From: Desulfocarbo indianensis
GTDB lineage: Bacteria; Desulfobacterota; Desulfarculia; Desulfarculales; Desulfarculaceae
Assembly: GCA_001184205.1 (NCBI GenBank)
Contig: LBMP01000001.1
Location: 1,473,262-1,537,261, forward strand
Direction: 5' to 3'
DNA: 64,000 nt
Part shown: positions 40,542 through 48,628 of the stretch, one piece after another
How the letters are laid out: every line of letters starts with the position of its first letter
Position numbering within the stretch: position 1 is the first letter of the stretch
Translations under genes and position numbers: made by a program
The notes under the pieces: model-generated
What the model was told of the DNA's origin: nothing
Databases searched by the model: none
The model's input: the letters and a program-made list of their open reading frames with translations, nothing else

Positions 40542-42440
40542 TCACCAGCCCCCCTCGATTTTTTGTATGGCGGCCGCGGCCGCGGCCCTCACCGTGGGGT
40601 TGGCATCGGCCAAAAGCTCTATCAAAGGCGTGGAAGCCCTGGGGTCGCCGATGGCTCCCAGGGCCTTGGCCGCGCTGACCTTGAGGCGGCTATCCTTGTT
40701 GTCCAGCAGCTCCAAAAGCGGCTCCACCGCCTCGTTGGCCCCGGCGCGGCCCAATCCCTCCACCGCTTTCAGGCGGATTGCGGGGTCCGGGTCTTGCAGG
40801 GCCTTCACCAGCAGCCGCAGACCGCCGGCGGGCCGGCTCTGGGCCAAGGCCTTAACCAGGGCCTGGCGCACCGCGGCGTCCGGATCGTGCACCACCATTT
40901 CCAGAAAGGTCATGGAGCGGCGGTCGCCCGAGGCCAGCAGCGCCAGGGCCGCCTCCCGCCTCACCGAGGGGTAGGAGTCGTTGAAGAGATGGGCCACCGC
41001 GCCCATGCCCTCTCCCGCGCCCATGCGGCCCAAGCCCTTGGCGCACATCTCCCGCCGAAAGGGTGATCGGCTGTCCAGGCCGTCTATGAACACCTTGCGC
41101 ACGGCCTGGCCGTTTATGGCCAAAAGCGCCTCCAGGGCCTGGTATCTGACCGGCTCCTTCTGGTGGCCCAACAGCACTCCCAGGGTGGGCACCGTGCCGG
41201 CGTCCCCCAGCCGGCCCAGGGCCCAGGCGGCGTGTATTTTTATGTCGTCGTCGCTATCGCCCAACGCCACCAAAAGGGCGGCGAGCGCCCGGCGCGAACC
41301 CACCACGCCCAGGTTGCGCGTCGCCAAATGGCGCACGGCCTTGGCGGGATGGCGCAGGGCCTTGATGAGCGGGTCCACCGCCGCCTCCCCGCCGATTTGG
41401 CCCAGGGCGCGCACCGCCGCCTCGGCCAGGCGCGGCGAGGGGTCGTCCACCGCCCCCACCAGGGGAGCCAATTCCCCTATGGACCCCAGGGCCAATACGA
41501 TCAACTCCAAAATTTGTTCGTTGGGTTCCTTCCTGGCCAGGTCCAGGATGCTGTAAACCGAACTCCCGTCGCCCAGCACCGCCAGACCCAGCAGGGCGTC
41601 GGCGACCACCTGTTCCGAGGGGTCGTTCAGGGCGTCGATGAGCCCCAGACAGGCCCGTTCCCGCAACTGTTTATCCATCCCCTTGAGCATGGTGGGGTTG
41701 GCGCTTTTGAGCAGGGCGCTCAAAAGATGCTGCAAAAGCGGGCCCTCGGAGCGGCGCATGGCCTCCAGCACCGGCGGCAGGGCCTTGGGGTCCCGAAAGC
41801 GGCCCAGAGCCTCGGCCACCGCCACCCGCAGGATTTCCGAGCCATCCCGCAGGCAGGCGATGAGCGGCTCCACCGCGGCCGGCTCCCCTATGTGAGCCAG
41901 GGCTTCTATGACCGCGAAAGCCACCCACTCTTCATCGCCCAGGAGCTGGATCAGATTGGGGAGCGCCGAGGCCTCCCCCCGCTGGCCCAGGCTGGTGGCG
42001 GCGTTGGCCCTGACGTTGGGGTCGGGGTCCTCCAGCGCCTTTGTCAGGGCGCGGGCCACGCCGGGCGCGTCCACGTTGGCCAGGATGTCGGCCGCGAAGA
42101 TGCGCAGATCGCGGTCGTTTTCGCCCAGCAGATCCAGCAGCATATCCGGGGCGTCTTCTCCCAGGCGGCGCAGCAGATGCATGGCCGCGTTACGCAAGCC
42201 CACCTGCTCTACGGAAAGCAGGGGAGCCAGCCGCACGGCCACTTCCCGCCCGCGCAGGTTCAAGAGGGCCTGGGAGGCGGCTTCGCCCACCGCCGGGTCC
42301 TCGTCGGCGAGGCGGTCCACCAGGGCCGGCACCGCCCGGCGATCGCCCAATTCGCCCAAGGCCTGCGCGGCGCGCAGCCTCAAATCAGGGGCGGGCGCTT
42401 GCAGTTGAAAAATAAGATGGCTGACTCGGTCTGAATGCAT
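40542..42440 (-). CDS. HEAT-repeat (PBS lyase-type) scaffold protein
   Basis: A 632-residue protein built almost wholly of ~31-residue HEAT-like repeats from residue 10 to the end: for example LRLRAAQALGELGDRRAVPALVDRLADEDP, with the recurring core A(A/V)xALGxLGDxxAVxxLxxLL about twenty times. There are no catalytic motifs, signal peptide or membrane helix. Such superhelical proteins bind other proteins. It lies between a histidine kinase and a CheY-like receiver in the signalling run, so it may scaffold these partners or carry c-di-GMP/phosphorelay information (inference). ATG 42440 has a weak ribosome site, 27 bases after the kinase stop. Confidence 0.88.
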   Translation of the reverse strand: MHSDRVSHLIFQLQAPAPDLRLRAAQALGELGDRRAVPALVDRLADEDPAVGEAASQALLNLRGREVAVRLAPLLSVEQVGLRNAAMHLLRRLGEDAPDMLLDLLGENDRDLRIFAADILANVDAPGVARALTKALEDPDPNVRANAATSLGQRGEASALPNLIQLLGDEEWVAFAVIEALAHIGEPAAVEPLIACLRDGSEILRVAVAEALGRFRDPKALPPVLEAMRRSEGPLLQHLLSALLKSANPTMLKGMDKQLRERACLGLIDALNDPSEQVVADALLGLAVLGDGSSVYSILDLARKEPNEQILELIVLALGSIGELAPLVGAVDDPSPRLAEAAVRALGQIGGEAAVDPLIKALRHPAKAVRHLATRNLGVVGSRRALAALLVALGDSDDDIKIHAAWALGRLGDAGTVPTLGVLLGHQKEPVRYQALEALLAINGQAVRKVFIDGLDSRSPFRREMCAKGLGRMGAGEGMGAVAHLFNDSYPSVRREAALALLASGDRRSMTFLEMVVHDPDAAVRQALVKALAQSRPAGGLRLLVKALQDPDPAIRLKAVEGLGRAGANEAVEPLLELLDNKDSRLKVSAAKALGAIGDPRASTPLIELLADANPTVRAAAAAAIQKIEGGW

Positions 42441-42466
42441 GATGAAGGCCGCTAAAGGGCGGGCGG

Positions 42467-43198
42467 TCAGCCGGCCGCCCTGGGCAGGAGCAACTCAAAG
42501 GCGCCCGGCGGGTTCTCCGCCCAGAGCAATTGTCCCTGCCAGCGGTTCAGGACCTCCCGGGCCAGGAACAGGCCCAGGCCCTCGTGCCCGGGTCCCTTGT
42601 CGCCCGTAAAAGGCTCGAACATGCGGGGCGCCATTTGGGGCGAGGGGCCGGGCCCCTCATCAATGATCCGTAAGCCCACCTGCCCGCCGCGGTCCACGAA
42701 CTCCAGTCTCAAAGAGGATTTGCCGTTTTGGTGGAGAGACTCCAGCGCGTTGGCCATAAGAAGGTTGAGCGCCAAGGCGATGTCGGCGTAAGACGCCTCC
42801 ACTTTTTGCGCGTTGGGGGGTAACTGGGAATCGACTTGCGCCTCGTGCTTGAAAAACATGTCCGCCCGCCAAAAGGTAAGCTGTTCGCGGGCCAGCCCGC
42901 AAAGATCCAAAACCTCCGTTGCCTGGCGGTAAATTTGCTGGCTCATGCCGGCCAGCATGTTCAGCTCGTCGTTCAGGCGGGAGACTCCTTGTTGCAGCGA
43001 ACCCATTTTGGCTTTCAAATCCATGTCGCCGCCGCGCATGACCTGCAATTCCAGTAAATCCAGGGGCAGGCGCACGGTTTGCAAAGCGCCGGAAAAATTG
43101 TGCACCAATCCCCTGAGCAATCTACCCACCAGGGCCAACCGCTCCCTGCGAATGAGGGCGTTCACCACGGCCGGGGGCAGGTCGCTGGTTTGGCTCAC
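42467..43198 (-). CDS. Soluble histidine kinase without sensor domain
   Basis: A 243-residue kinase core. The phosphoacceptor region is ALVGRLLRGLVHNFSGALQ, the N box MANALESL, the G1 box DEGPGPSP and the G2 region HEGLGLFLAREVLNRW. No sensor module is present. It starts at GTG 43198, which overlaps the TGA of the PilZ gene (GTGA), with GAGGAGGAG upstream. The coupling suggests that PilZ supplies the input, so c-di-GMP could control this kinase. Confidence 0.8.
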   Translation of the reverse strand: MSQTSDLPPAVVNALIRRERLALVGRLLRGLVHNFSGALQTVRLPLDLLELQVMRGGDMDLKAKMGSLQQGVSRLNDELNMLAGMSQQIYRQATEVLDLCGLAREQLTFWRADMFFKHEAQVDSQLPPNAQKVEASYADIALALNLLMANALESLHQNGKSSLRLEFVDRGGQVGLRIIDEGPGPSPQMAPRMFEPFTGDKGPGHEGLGLFLAREVLNRWQGQLLWAENPPGAFELLLPRAAG

Positions 43199-43764
43199 GA
43201 AGGCTCCTCCTCGGCCAGGCGGGATAATTCTTGGCGCTGCTTTTGAAAGGTGAAGTGAATGATGCGCTCGCGGTCCACCTCGGAAATTTCCAAAAAGCGT
43301 ATGGCCGAAGCGTTTTCTCCCTTCATCGATTGGGAACGCACCACTTCGCCGGTGGCCAGGACCGGCCGCCAGGGCGCGTCGGGCAGGATGATGCCTAATA
43401 ATACGGAGCTGCCGGGAGCCAATTCGCAGGCCTCGGCCAGGGCCAGGCCGGACCCGGAGATGTCGATGGTGGTTCCCTGGTAGGGGAAATGCTGGGTCTG
43501 CTCCTGGGAACGCAGGTGGTGGAGCACCAGATCGAGCTTGAAGTCCAGCCAATTGAGAACCTTGAGCAAGGGCTTGTGTTCTTCGGCCACCGCCTCCTCT
43601 TCCATGATCCGGCGGGCCCGCGTTTCCAGGCCGGCCATGGTCTCCCAAACCTCCTGGTCCATGGCCAGGGCCTGGCGGCCCTGCCGGGTGTCCGGACCGT
43701 AGTGCACGGTGAGCTTGGCCGCGGTGCGGTAATACTCTCTGTTGCTGGTGGCGGAATCGCCCAT
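43195..43764 (-). CDS. PilZ domain c-di-GMP receptor
   Basis: A 189-residue protein. The PilZ motifs are present but far apart: RxxxR as REYYR at about residues 9-13, then a ~70-residue helical insertion, then DISGSGLALAEA (D/NxSxxG) around residue 98 and the barrel strands VLATGEVVRSQ and ASAIRFLEIS. The insertion between the two c-di-GMP contact sites is unusual. It lies directly upstream of, and overlaps, a sensorless histidine kinase gene, and downstream of an HD-GYP gene, a consistent c-di-GMP context. ATG 43764 with GGGAG about 12 bases upstream. Confidence 0.8.
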   Translation of the reverse strand: MGDSATSNREYYRTAAKLTVHYGPDTRQGRQALAMDQEVWETMAGLETRARRIMEEEAVAEEHKPLLKVLNWLDFKLDLVLHHLRSQEQTQHFPYQGTTIDISGSGLALAEACELAPGSSVLLGIILPDAPWRPVLATGEVVRSQSMKGENASAIRFLEISEVDRERIIHFTFQKQRQELSRLAEEEPS

Positions 43765-43799
43765 GCTTGCTTTCTCCCAACTCCCCTGCGGTTAGCCTA

Positions 43800-43922
43800 T
43801 CATAATTCGTGGGGATGATAGCGGGTAAGCATCTCCAGAAAAGCCTTCACGATTTCCTCGTCGAACTGCTTGCCCGCGCAGCGGTTCAGTTCCTCCGCGG
43901 CCTGGCTGCCGTTTTTGGCTTA
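43800..43922 (-). pseudogene. Detached C-terminal tail of the HD-GYP gene
   Basis: In frame after the TAA at 43922-43920, 39 codons read AKNGSQAAEELNRCAGKQFD and then EEIVKAFLEML, ending at TGA 43802-43800. The pattern AGxQFDxxxVxAFL is the standard end of HD-GYP domains. The TAA is one C-to-T change from CAA (Gln). No start codon with a ribosome site is present, so this piece is not a separate gene. Confidence 0.85.
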
Positions 43923-45344
43923 GCGGTAGGGACGATCGCTGGTCATGGCGTCGAAGGCGTCGGCCACCGCCACGATGCGGGCCAGGAGCGGAATGTCCTG
44001 GCCGGCGATGCCGTCGGGATAGCCGCGGCCGTCCCAGCGCTCGTGATGATGCCTGATGATGGAGCGCTCGGCCTCGGTCAGGTCCATGTCCTTGATGATG
44101 CTCTCGCCGATGACCGGGTGGCGTTTGATGTGCTCGAACTCCTCCGGGCTGAGTTCGGAGTCCTTCAGCAGCACGTAGTCCTTGATGCCGATTTTGCCGA
44201 TATCATGCAAATAGGCGGCGAAACGCAAGGATTCGATCTGTTCCAGGCCCAGGCCCATGATCTGGGCGGTGAGCACGCTGAAATTGGTGACCCGGCGCGA
44301 ATGCTGGCGGGTGTAGGGGTCCTTGGCCTCCATGGCGCTGACCAGCGCTCCCAGGGTGGAGCGCATGTTGGCCACCATGGATTCATAAAGCGCGATGTTT
44401 TCTATGCTGAGGGCGGCTTTGTCCAAAAGGAAGCGGGCGATGAAGATGTCCTCGCCCTGGAAGCCCGCCACGCCGCGCTTGTCGGCCACCAGCATGACGC
44501 CGAAAATCTCCTCGCGTATCTTGATGGGCAGGGCCAGGCTGCGTTTCTCCACGGGCAGCAATTCCGAGAGATAGGCGTCGCCGCCGGCCGGCCCCAGCAT
44601 GCACTCGCCTTCGCTGGCCACCTTGCCGCAGATGCCCTGGCCCAGTTCGCCCACGGTCTGCCCCACCGCCAGGGATTCGTAGCCGTGCACCGCGATCACC
44701 AGAAGCTGGTTGCTGGAGCGGTCCAGGAGCAGCACCGCGGCCTTTTCCGCGTCCAGGTGCCGGCAGACCAGATCGGCCATGCCCTGATAAATCTCCTCCG
44801 AGGTTTGCAGCTTTTCCAGGGCCTCGGATATGCGATAGATGATGTTCTGCTCCCGGATGCGGCGCGACAGTTCCCGGTTGAGCTTCTCCATGGCCGCCTG
44901 GTGCTTCAGCCGTTCGGAAAGATGCAGATTGTCCTTGAGCAGCCTTTGTTCGCGCACCACCCGTTCCAGGGTGATTTTCACCTGGTTCAGGTTGAAGGGC
45001 TTGATCAGGAAATCGCTGGCGCCCTGGCGCATGGTGTTGATGGCCGCGTCCAGGGAGGGATAGCCGGTCATCACCACCACAGGCAGGGATTGGTCTATCT
45101 CCTTGAGCTTGGTCAGAAGCTCCACCCCGCTCATGCCCGGCATCTTGAGGTCCAGGAAAGCGCAGTCGAACTTGTCGGCCGCGAACTGGTCCAGGGCCTG
45201 CTCGCCGTTGGCGGCGGTGACCACCTGGTGGTGGTCTATGGCCGTGAGGTATTCGCGCAGGGCCTCGCGGATGTTTTCCTCGTCGTCCACCAGCAATATG
45301 CGCAAAGAATCGTGATCCGAAATGATATCATTTTGTCCCGGCAT
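43920..45344 (-). CDS. Response regulator with GAF and HD-GYP domains, truncated by an in-frame TAA
   Basis: A 474-residue predicted c-di-GMP phosphodiesterase. The order is receiver (Asp in FLDLKMPGMSG, Lys in LIKPFNL), coiled coil, GAF (about 180-310) and HD-GYP with HDIGKIG and HHERWDGRGYP. Translation stops at TAA 43922-43920 right after MTSDRPYR, where the family normally continues. The same frame is then open for 39 more codons (to a TGA at 43800) and encodes a typical HD-GYP tail. ATG 45344 is chosen with GGAG just upstream; ATG 45359 is possible. It heads the signalling run. All catalytic residues are before the stop, so activity may survive. Confidence 0.85.
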   Translation of the reverse strand: MPGQNDIISDHDSLRILLVDDEENIREALREYLTAIDHHQVVTAANGEQALDQFAADKFDCAFLDLKMPGMSGVELLTKLKEIDQSLPVVVMTGYPSLDAAINTMRQGASDFLIKPFNLNQVKITLERVVREQRLLKDNLHLSERLKHQAAMEKLNRELSRRIREQNIIYRISEALEKLQTSEEIYQGMADLVCRHLDAEKAAVLLLDRSSNQLLVIAVHGYESLAVGQTVGELGQGICGKVASEGECMLGPAGGDAYLSELLPVEKRSLALPIKIREEIFGVMLVADKRGVAGFQGEDIFIARFLLDKAALSIENIALYESMVANMRSTLGALVSAMEAKDPYTRQHSRRVTNFSVLTAQIMGLGLEQIESLRFAAYLHDIGKIGIKDYVLLKDSELSPEEFEHIKRHPVIGESIIKDMDLTEAERSIIRHHHERWDGRGYPDGIAGQDIPLLARIVAVADAFDAMTSDRPYR

Positions 45345-45677
45345 CGGCTCCAAAGGCATCCCCCACGATCGCTTCTGGTTTGGCCAGGTTCGAGTTGAAC
45401 GCTCAGGGGGCCGCGAAGCAAATTCCCCCTGGCAAGGGGTTTTCAAAATGGTATGAATCGCTTGCCGCCGCGTACCCCGCCGGCGGCTGGCCCGCTAACG
45501 GCTTCGATGAATAGCGGCAAAGGACGCATGGCGGCCTTTCAGCAATTTGGGCAAATAGTATCACAAGGTTGTGGCTTTGGAAAAGAGCGGCTTGGCGGGG
45601 CGGGCGGCCGTGGGGAGGCGGCCCGGGACGCGGGCGGGGCCGGGGGGCTGGCCGCGGGGCCGTCCCAGCCGCCGAGA
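45345..45677. other. GC-rich gap between the HD-GYP and FlaG genes
   Basis: No supportable gene. The promoter of the HD-GYP gene should lie here, but I see neither a clear sigma-70 pair nor a sigma-28 box. The HD-GYP frame is open to 45446, but that part has no receiver-like sequence. Confidence 0.4.
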
Positions 45678-46031
45678 CTAAACCCGGCTGTTCAGCAGGT
45701 TTTCCAAAGCTCCCCGGCGCGCCTGGGCCGCCATTTCCAGCACCTCTTCGGGAGGCATCTGGCGCAGAAGGCGCTTGCCGTCCTCGCTGAAAATGCGCAC
45801 CACGCCGCGGCCGGTTTCTTCGTCGGTGAACATCTCCACTTGGAGGTTGAAGCGAACCTCCAGCTCCTTGATGGCCTGGGCAAGGTCCTCTTCCGACACG
45901 GCCTGGACGGTTTTGCCTTGCGAGCCGGCGGTCTGCTCCTTTATCTTGACGGCGCGGGCCGCCTGGTCGACCTTGGGCTTGGCAGCTTTGGGCTCCGGCG
46001 TAAGAGCCTTTAGGATTTTGGTTATCTCCAT
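45678..46031 (-). CDS. flaG: FlaG-like flagellar protein
   Basis: A 117-residue protein. After a variable Lys/Pro/Ala-rich N-terminus the FlaG domain occupies about residues 45-110: LNLQVEMF-type strand, DEETGRGVVRIFSEDGKRLL and RQMPPEEVLEMAAQ. FlaG proteins influence filament length. Two sigma-28 -10 boxes lie upstream, which supports late flagellar expression. ATG 46031 follows a purine-rich stretch. No other flagellar gene is in the window. Confidence 0.8.
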   Translation of the reverse strand: MEITKILKALTPEPKAAKPKVDQAARAVKIKEQTAGSQGKTVQAVSEEDLAQAIKELEVRFNLQVEMFTDEETGRGVVRIFSEDGKRLLRQMPPEEVLEMAAQARRGALENLLNSRV

Positions 46032-46065
46032 CTCATCCGCGCCTTCCTTGGCCGGGGGCCAATTT

Positions 46066-46124
46066 TTATCGGCGAATAACCCGCCGCTTCAATCATCTTA
46101 TCGGCAGATTGAAATGGTTTCTTA
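46066..46124 (-). promoter_or_regulatory. Tandem sigma-28 (FliA) promoters for flaG
   Basis: GCCGATAA, the exact sigma-28 -10 box, occurs on the minus strand at 46105-46098 and 46073-46066. The distal one has TAAG (46124-46121) at the required 15-base spacing; the proximal one has only TTGA at that place. Starts would lie about 60 and 28 bases before the ATG. Confidence 0.65.
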
Positions 46125-46235
46125 AAAAAAAGCGCGCCTCGGCCTGGCTGCCGCGCACCTGGGCGGCTATAATCTCCTGACGGTCACTACTAATGAATAT
46201 TATAGATAATTAGCCAGGATAGCAAAGGAAGCGAC

Positions 46236-47243
46236 ATGAACCTCCAGCCGACGCCCAGCGAGAAGGAGGCCCTGGACCTGATCTGGCGGGACCAAGCCAA
46301 GGTAAAGGCCCCGGAAGTTGACTTCGCCTCCCAGGCCTGGCCCCGCTCCTGGGGCGAGGCGGAGGCGCCCCCCGCCGCGCGGGTGGCGCAGGCCCTGCGA
46401 GACGCCTTGCAATGGCCCGACTGGGTCGCCTTGTACGCCAAGCCGGCCCAGGCCGTGCTGGCCGCCAGCAAGCTGGCCAAGCAAAGAGGCCTGGGTTCGG
46501 GGGCCTTGTGGATGGCGCCGGGCTGCGGCGCGCCGTTCGGCACGCCCCAGGGCGAGCCGGGAGTCGCCATCCTGCGGGCGGATTGGGCGCCCCAGGCCAA
46601 GGCCATGGTCCTGGCCCAGGAGGACATCCGCCGGCGGGGGCTGGTCATGGTGCTGGACGAATCGGCCACCGCCTTCCGCCTGGCCCCCGGCGGCGCCCGC
46701 GAGGCCTATGAACTGGACCCGGACCTGGCGCTGTTCGGCCCCCAACTGGCGGGCGGGCTGGATTTCGCCGCCCTGGCCGGCAAGGGCGAGCCGCCCGCGG
46801 GCCGGGCCAAGGAGCCTATGCCGGAGGCCCTGGCCGTGGCCGCGGGCGTCATTGCCCGGGCCGCCCGGCCGGAGGTGGCCCAGCGCCTGGGCGACCTGGG
46901 GCGGGCGCTGATTCTGGGCCTGGAATATTTCAAGGCCCGGGCCGGGCTGGACGAGGAACTGCGCTGGGAGGGCCCCCTGGCCATGCCCCGCCTGGACGGC
47001 CGCCGTTTGTGGGCCTTTATGGAATTGGCCAAGGAGGAGGGGCTGCTCCTGGCGCCGGTGGTCATGCCGGACCCCGGCCTGGAGCCCTCGGCCGCGGCCC
47101 AGGCCCTCTGGCCGCGCCTGGCCCGGGCGGCGGCGCGGCTAAAGGTGTTGCCCGAAGGGGAGAAGGCTCCCCTGGGCTGGCGGGACGCGGCCCAGGTTTC
47201 GTCTTGCCGCCAGGTGAGCGCCATTTTGGAAAGCTTGAACTGA
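46236..47243 (+). CDS. GSA aminotransferase-like pseudoenzyme without the PLP lysine
   Basis: A 335-residue protein related to glutamate-1-semialdehyde aminomutase (class III, about 430 residues). Residues 141-174 align without gaps: DESATAFRLAPGGA for DEVMTGFRVALGGA, then DPDLALFGPQLAGG for TPDLTTLGKIIGG. The PLP-binding lysine of the family falls exactly on Pro169, and the GTEA phosphate-binding segment is replaced by KPAQA, so PLP chemistry is not possible. The substrate-domain N-terminus is shortened. The gene is intact, has normal codon use and a purine-rich ribosome site, so it is a maintained pseudoenzyme rather than a decaying gene. It is followed after 11 bases by an exported DsbD-alpha-like protein. 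Function unknown. Confidence 0.65.
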   Translation: MNLQPTPSEKEALDLIWRDQAKVKAPEVDFASQAWPRSWGEAEAPPAARVAQALRDALQWPDWVALYAKPAQAVLAASKLAKQRGLGSGALWMAPGCGAPFGTPQGEPGVAILRADWAPQAKAMVLAQEDIRRRGLVMVLDESATAFRLAPGGAREAYELDPDLALFGPQLAGGLDFAALAGKGEPPAGRAKEPMPEALAVAAGVIARAARPEVAQRLGDLGRALILGLEYFKARAGLDEELRWEGPLAMPRLDGRRLWAFMELAKEEGLLLAPVVMPDPGLEPSAAAQALWPRLARAAARLKVLPEGEKAPLGWRDAAQVSSCRQVSAILESLN

Positions 47244-47254
47244 AGGAGGCGGCA

Positions 47255-47755
47255 GTGCGCCTAAGCAGGGCAATGATCATGTGGGCCGCGCTGGCTTTGG
47301 TCGCGGCCATGGGCTTTTCTTCTTGGGCAGCGGCCAGCGAGGTGCTGGAGGCCAAATGGCTGCCCGGACCCGAGCAGGCGGCGCAGGGCCGATCCTATTC
47401 CCTGGCCCTGCAATTGAACATCGTGGCCGGCATGCACATCAACGCCGACCAGCCCGACGATCCCAACCTGATACCCACCCAGGTGAGCTTCACGGCTCCG
47501 CCGGGCATGAGCCTGGCCCAGGCCGTTTTCCCGCGGGCCAAGCTGGTGAAGCTGGGCTTCGCGGAAAAGCCCCTGCCGGTTTTGGACGGCGTGGTGCTGT
47601 TGAAAACCGTGTTGCGGGTGGGGGAGGGGGTGAAGCCCGGCCTCTACCAGCTCAGCGCCCGCGTGTCATACCAGGGCTGCAACAATGAAGTCTGCCTGAT
47701 GCCGGAAAGCCAGGAGGTGAGCTTGACGGTGAAGGTGGTTTCCGCCGGACGCTAG
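47255..47755 (+). CDS. Exported DsbD alpha-domain-like protein
   Basis: A 166-residue periplasmic protein starting at GTG 47255 with AAGGAGG at 5 bases. After a signal peptide (MIMWAALALVAAMGFSSWAAA) it has the fold pattern of the N-terminal DsbD domain: GMHINADQPDDPNLIPTQVSF, then YQGCNNEVCLMPESQEVSL with a Cys pair in CNNEVC that matches the DsbD-alpha active-site loop. The membrane and thioredoxin domains of DsbD are absent, so it would need a partner such as CcdA. It is coupled to the GSA-like pseudoenzyme gene. Confidence 0.72.
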   Translation: MRLSRAMIMWAALALVAAMGFSSWAAASEVLEAKWLPGPEQAAQGRSYSLALQLNIVAGMHINADQPDDPNLIPTQVSFTAPPGMSLAQAVFPRAKLVKLGFAEKPLPVLDGVVLLKTVLRVGEGVKPGLYQLSARVSYQGCNNEVCLMPESQEVSLTVKVVSAGR

Positions 47756-47893
47756 CCCTGCGGGCCGGGGGTTGGGCCTGGTCGCTCCGCGCGCAAGGGC
47801 GGTAACAGGTCGGGTTGATCCGGCGGGCCGGGAGGTGAGCCTGGTTGGGAGCAGGGGCGGGGGCTTTTGCCGCAGCCCGCGCCCGGCGGCCCG

Positions 47894-48487
47894 TTATTCG
47901 TCCTGGGGCTTGGCCGGGTCCTCCAGGAACTTCTGCCTCAAAAAACGCCCCAGGAAAAGGGTGAGGCACAGGACTCCCACCACCACCACCGCCAGCTTGG
48001 GCAGGGCGGTCATGAAGTCCATGTGCCGGGTGACCCAGCCGCCGAAAAGGTAGCCCAGACCGCCGAAGACCAGGGTCCAAGCCACCGCCGAGAGAAAATT
48101 CAGGGCCAGGAAAGTGAGCCAATGAATCCCCGAGGTGCCGCAGGCCAGGGGGATCACCATGCGGAAGCCGTAAAGGAAGCGGGAAAGCAGCATTAAGGCC
48201 AGGGCGTGCCGGCGCACCAGGGCCCTGGCCTTGACCGCCTTGCGCGCCAGGCGCCGGGAGCTGGATAACAGCTCAACCCCCCGCCATTTGCCCAAGAGGA
48301 AAAAAATCTGATCGCCGATGAAGCCCCCCCCCAGGGCCGCCAGGGCCACCATCCAGGGGTTCAACATGCCTTGCCTGGCCGCGATGCCGCCCAAGAGGAA
48401 AAAGGTTTCCCCTTCCAAAAAGGTGCCCACGAAAAGCGCCCAGTAGCCATAGTCGGCGATCAGTTGGTGAATGGTTAGGCTTTCCAT
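47894..48487 (-). CDS. DedA family membrane protein
   Basis: A 197-residue DedA/SNARE-associated membrane protein with about five hydrophobic segments. The family pattern is seen in YGYWALFVGTFLEGETFFLLG, FIGDQIFFLLGKWRG and LLSRFLYGFRMVIPLACGTS. DedA proteins are linked to undecaprenyl-phosphate or phospholipid recycling and membrane homeostasis. ATG 48487 gives the normal N-terminus; an upstream start at 48604 in the same frame would add a non-conserved leader. Monocistronic, convergent with the DsbD-like gene. Confidence 0.85.
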   Translation of the reverse strand: MESLTIHQLIADYGYWALFVGTFLEGETFFLLGGIAARQGMLNPWMVALAALGGGFIGDQIFFLLGKWRGVELLSSSRRLARKAVKARALVRRHALALMLLSRFLYGFRMVIPLACGTSGIHWLTFLALNFLSAVAWTLVFGGLGYLFGGWVTRHMDFMTALPKLAVVVVGVLCLTLFLGRFLRQKFLEDPAKPQDE

Positions 48488-48628
48488 GGGCTTAAGAATC
48501 ACGTCTCGAGTTGAGGGGGTTTTGCCAGGCCAAAGTTTAAACGATCGGGCCGGGCCTGGCAAAGAAAAACACCGGTAGGGGTGCAGCGCCGCTAAAAGAA
48601 TCATAATATTTTAATTAGAGGTTCAGCC

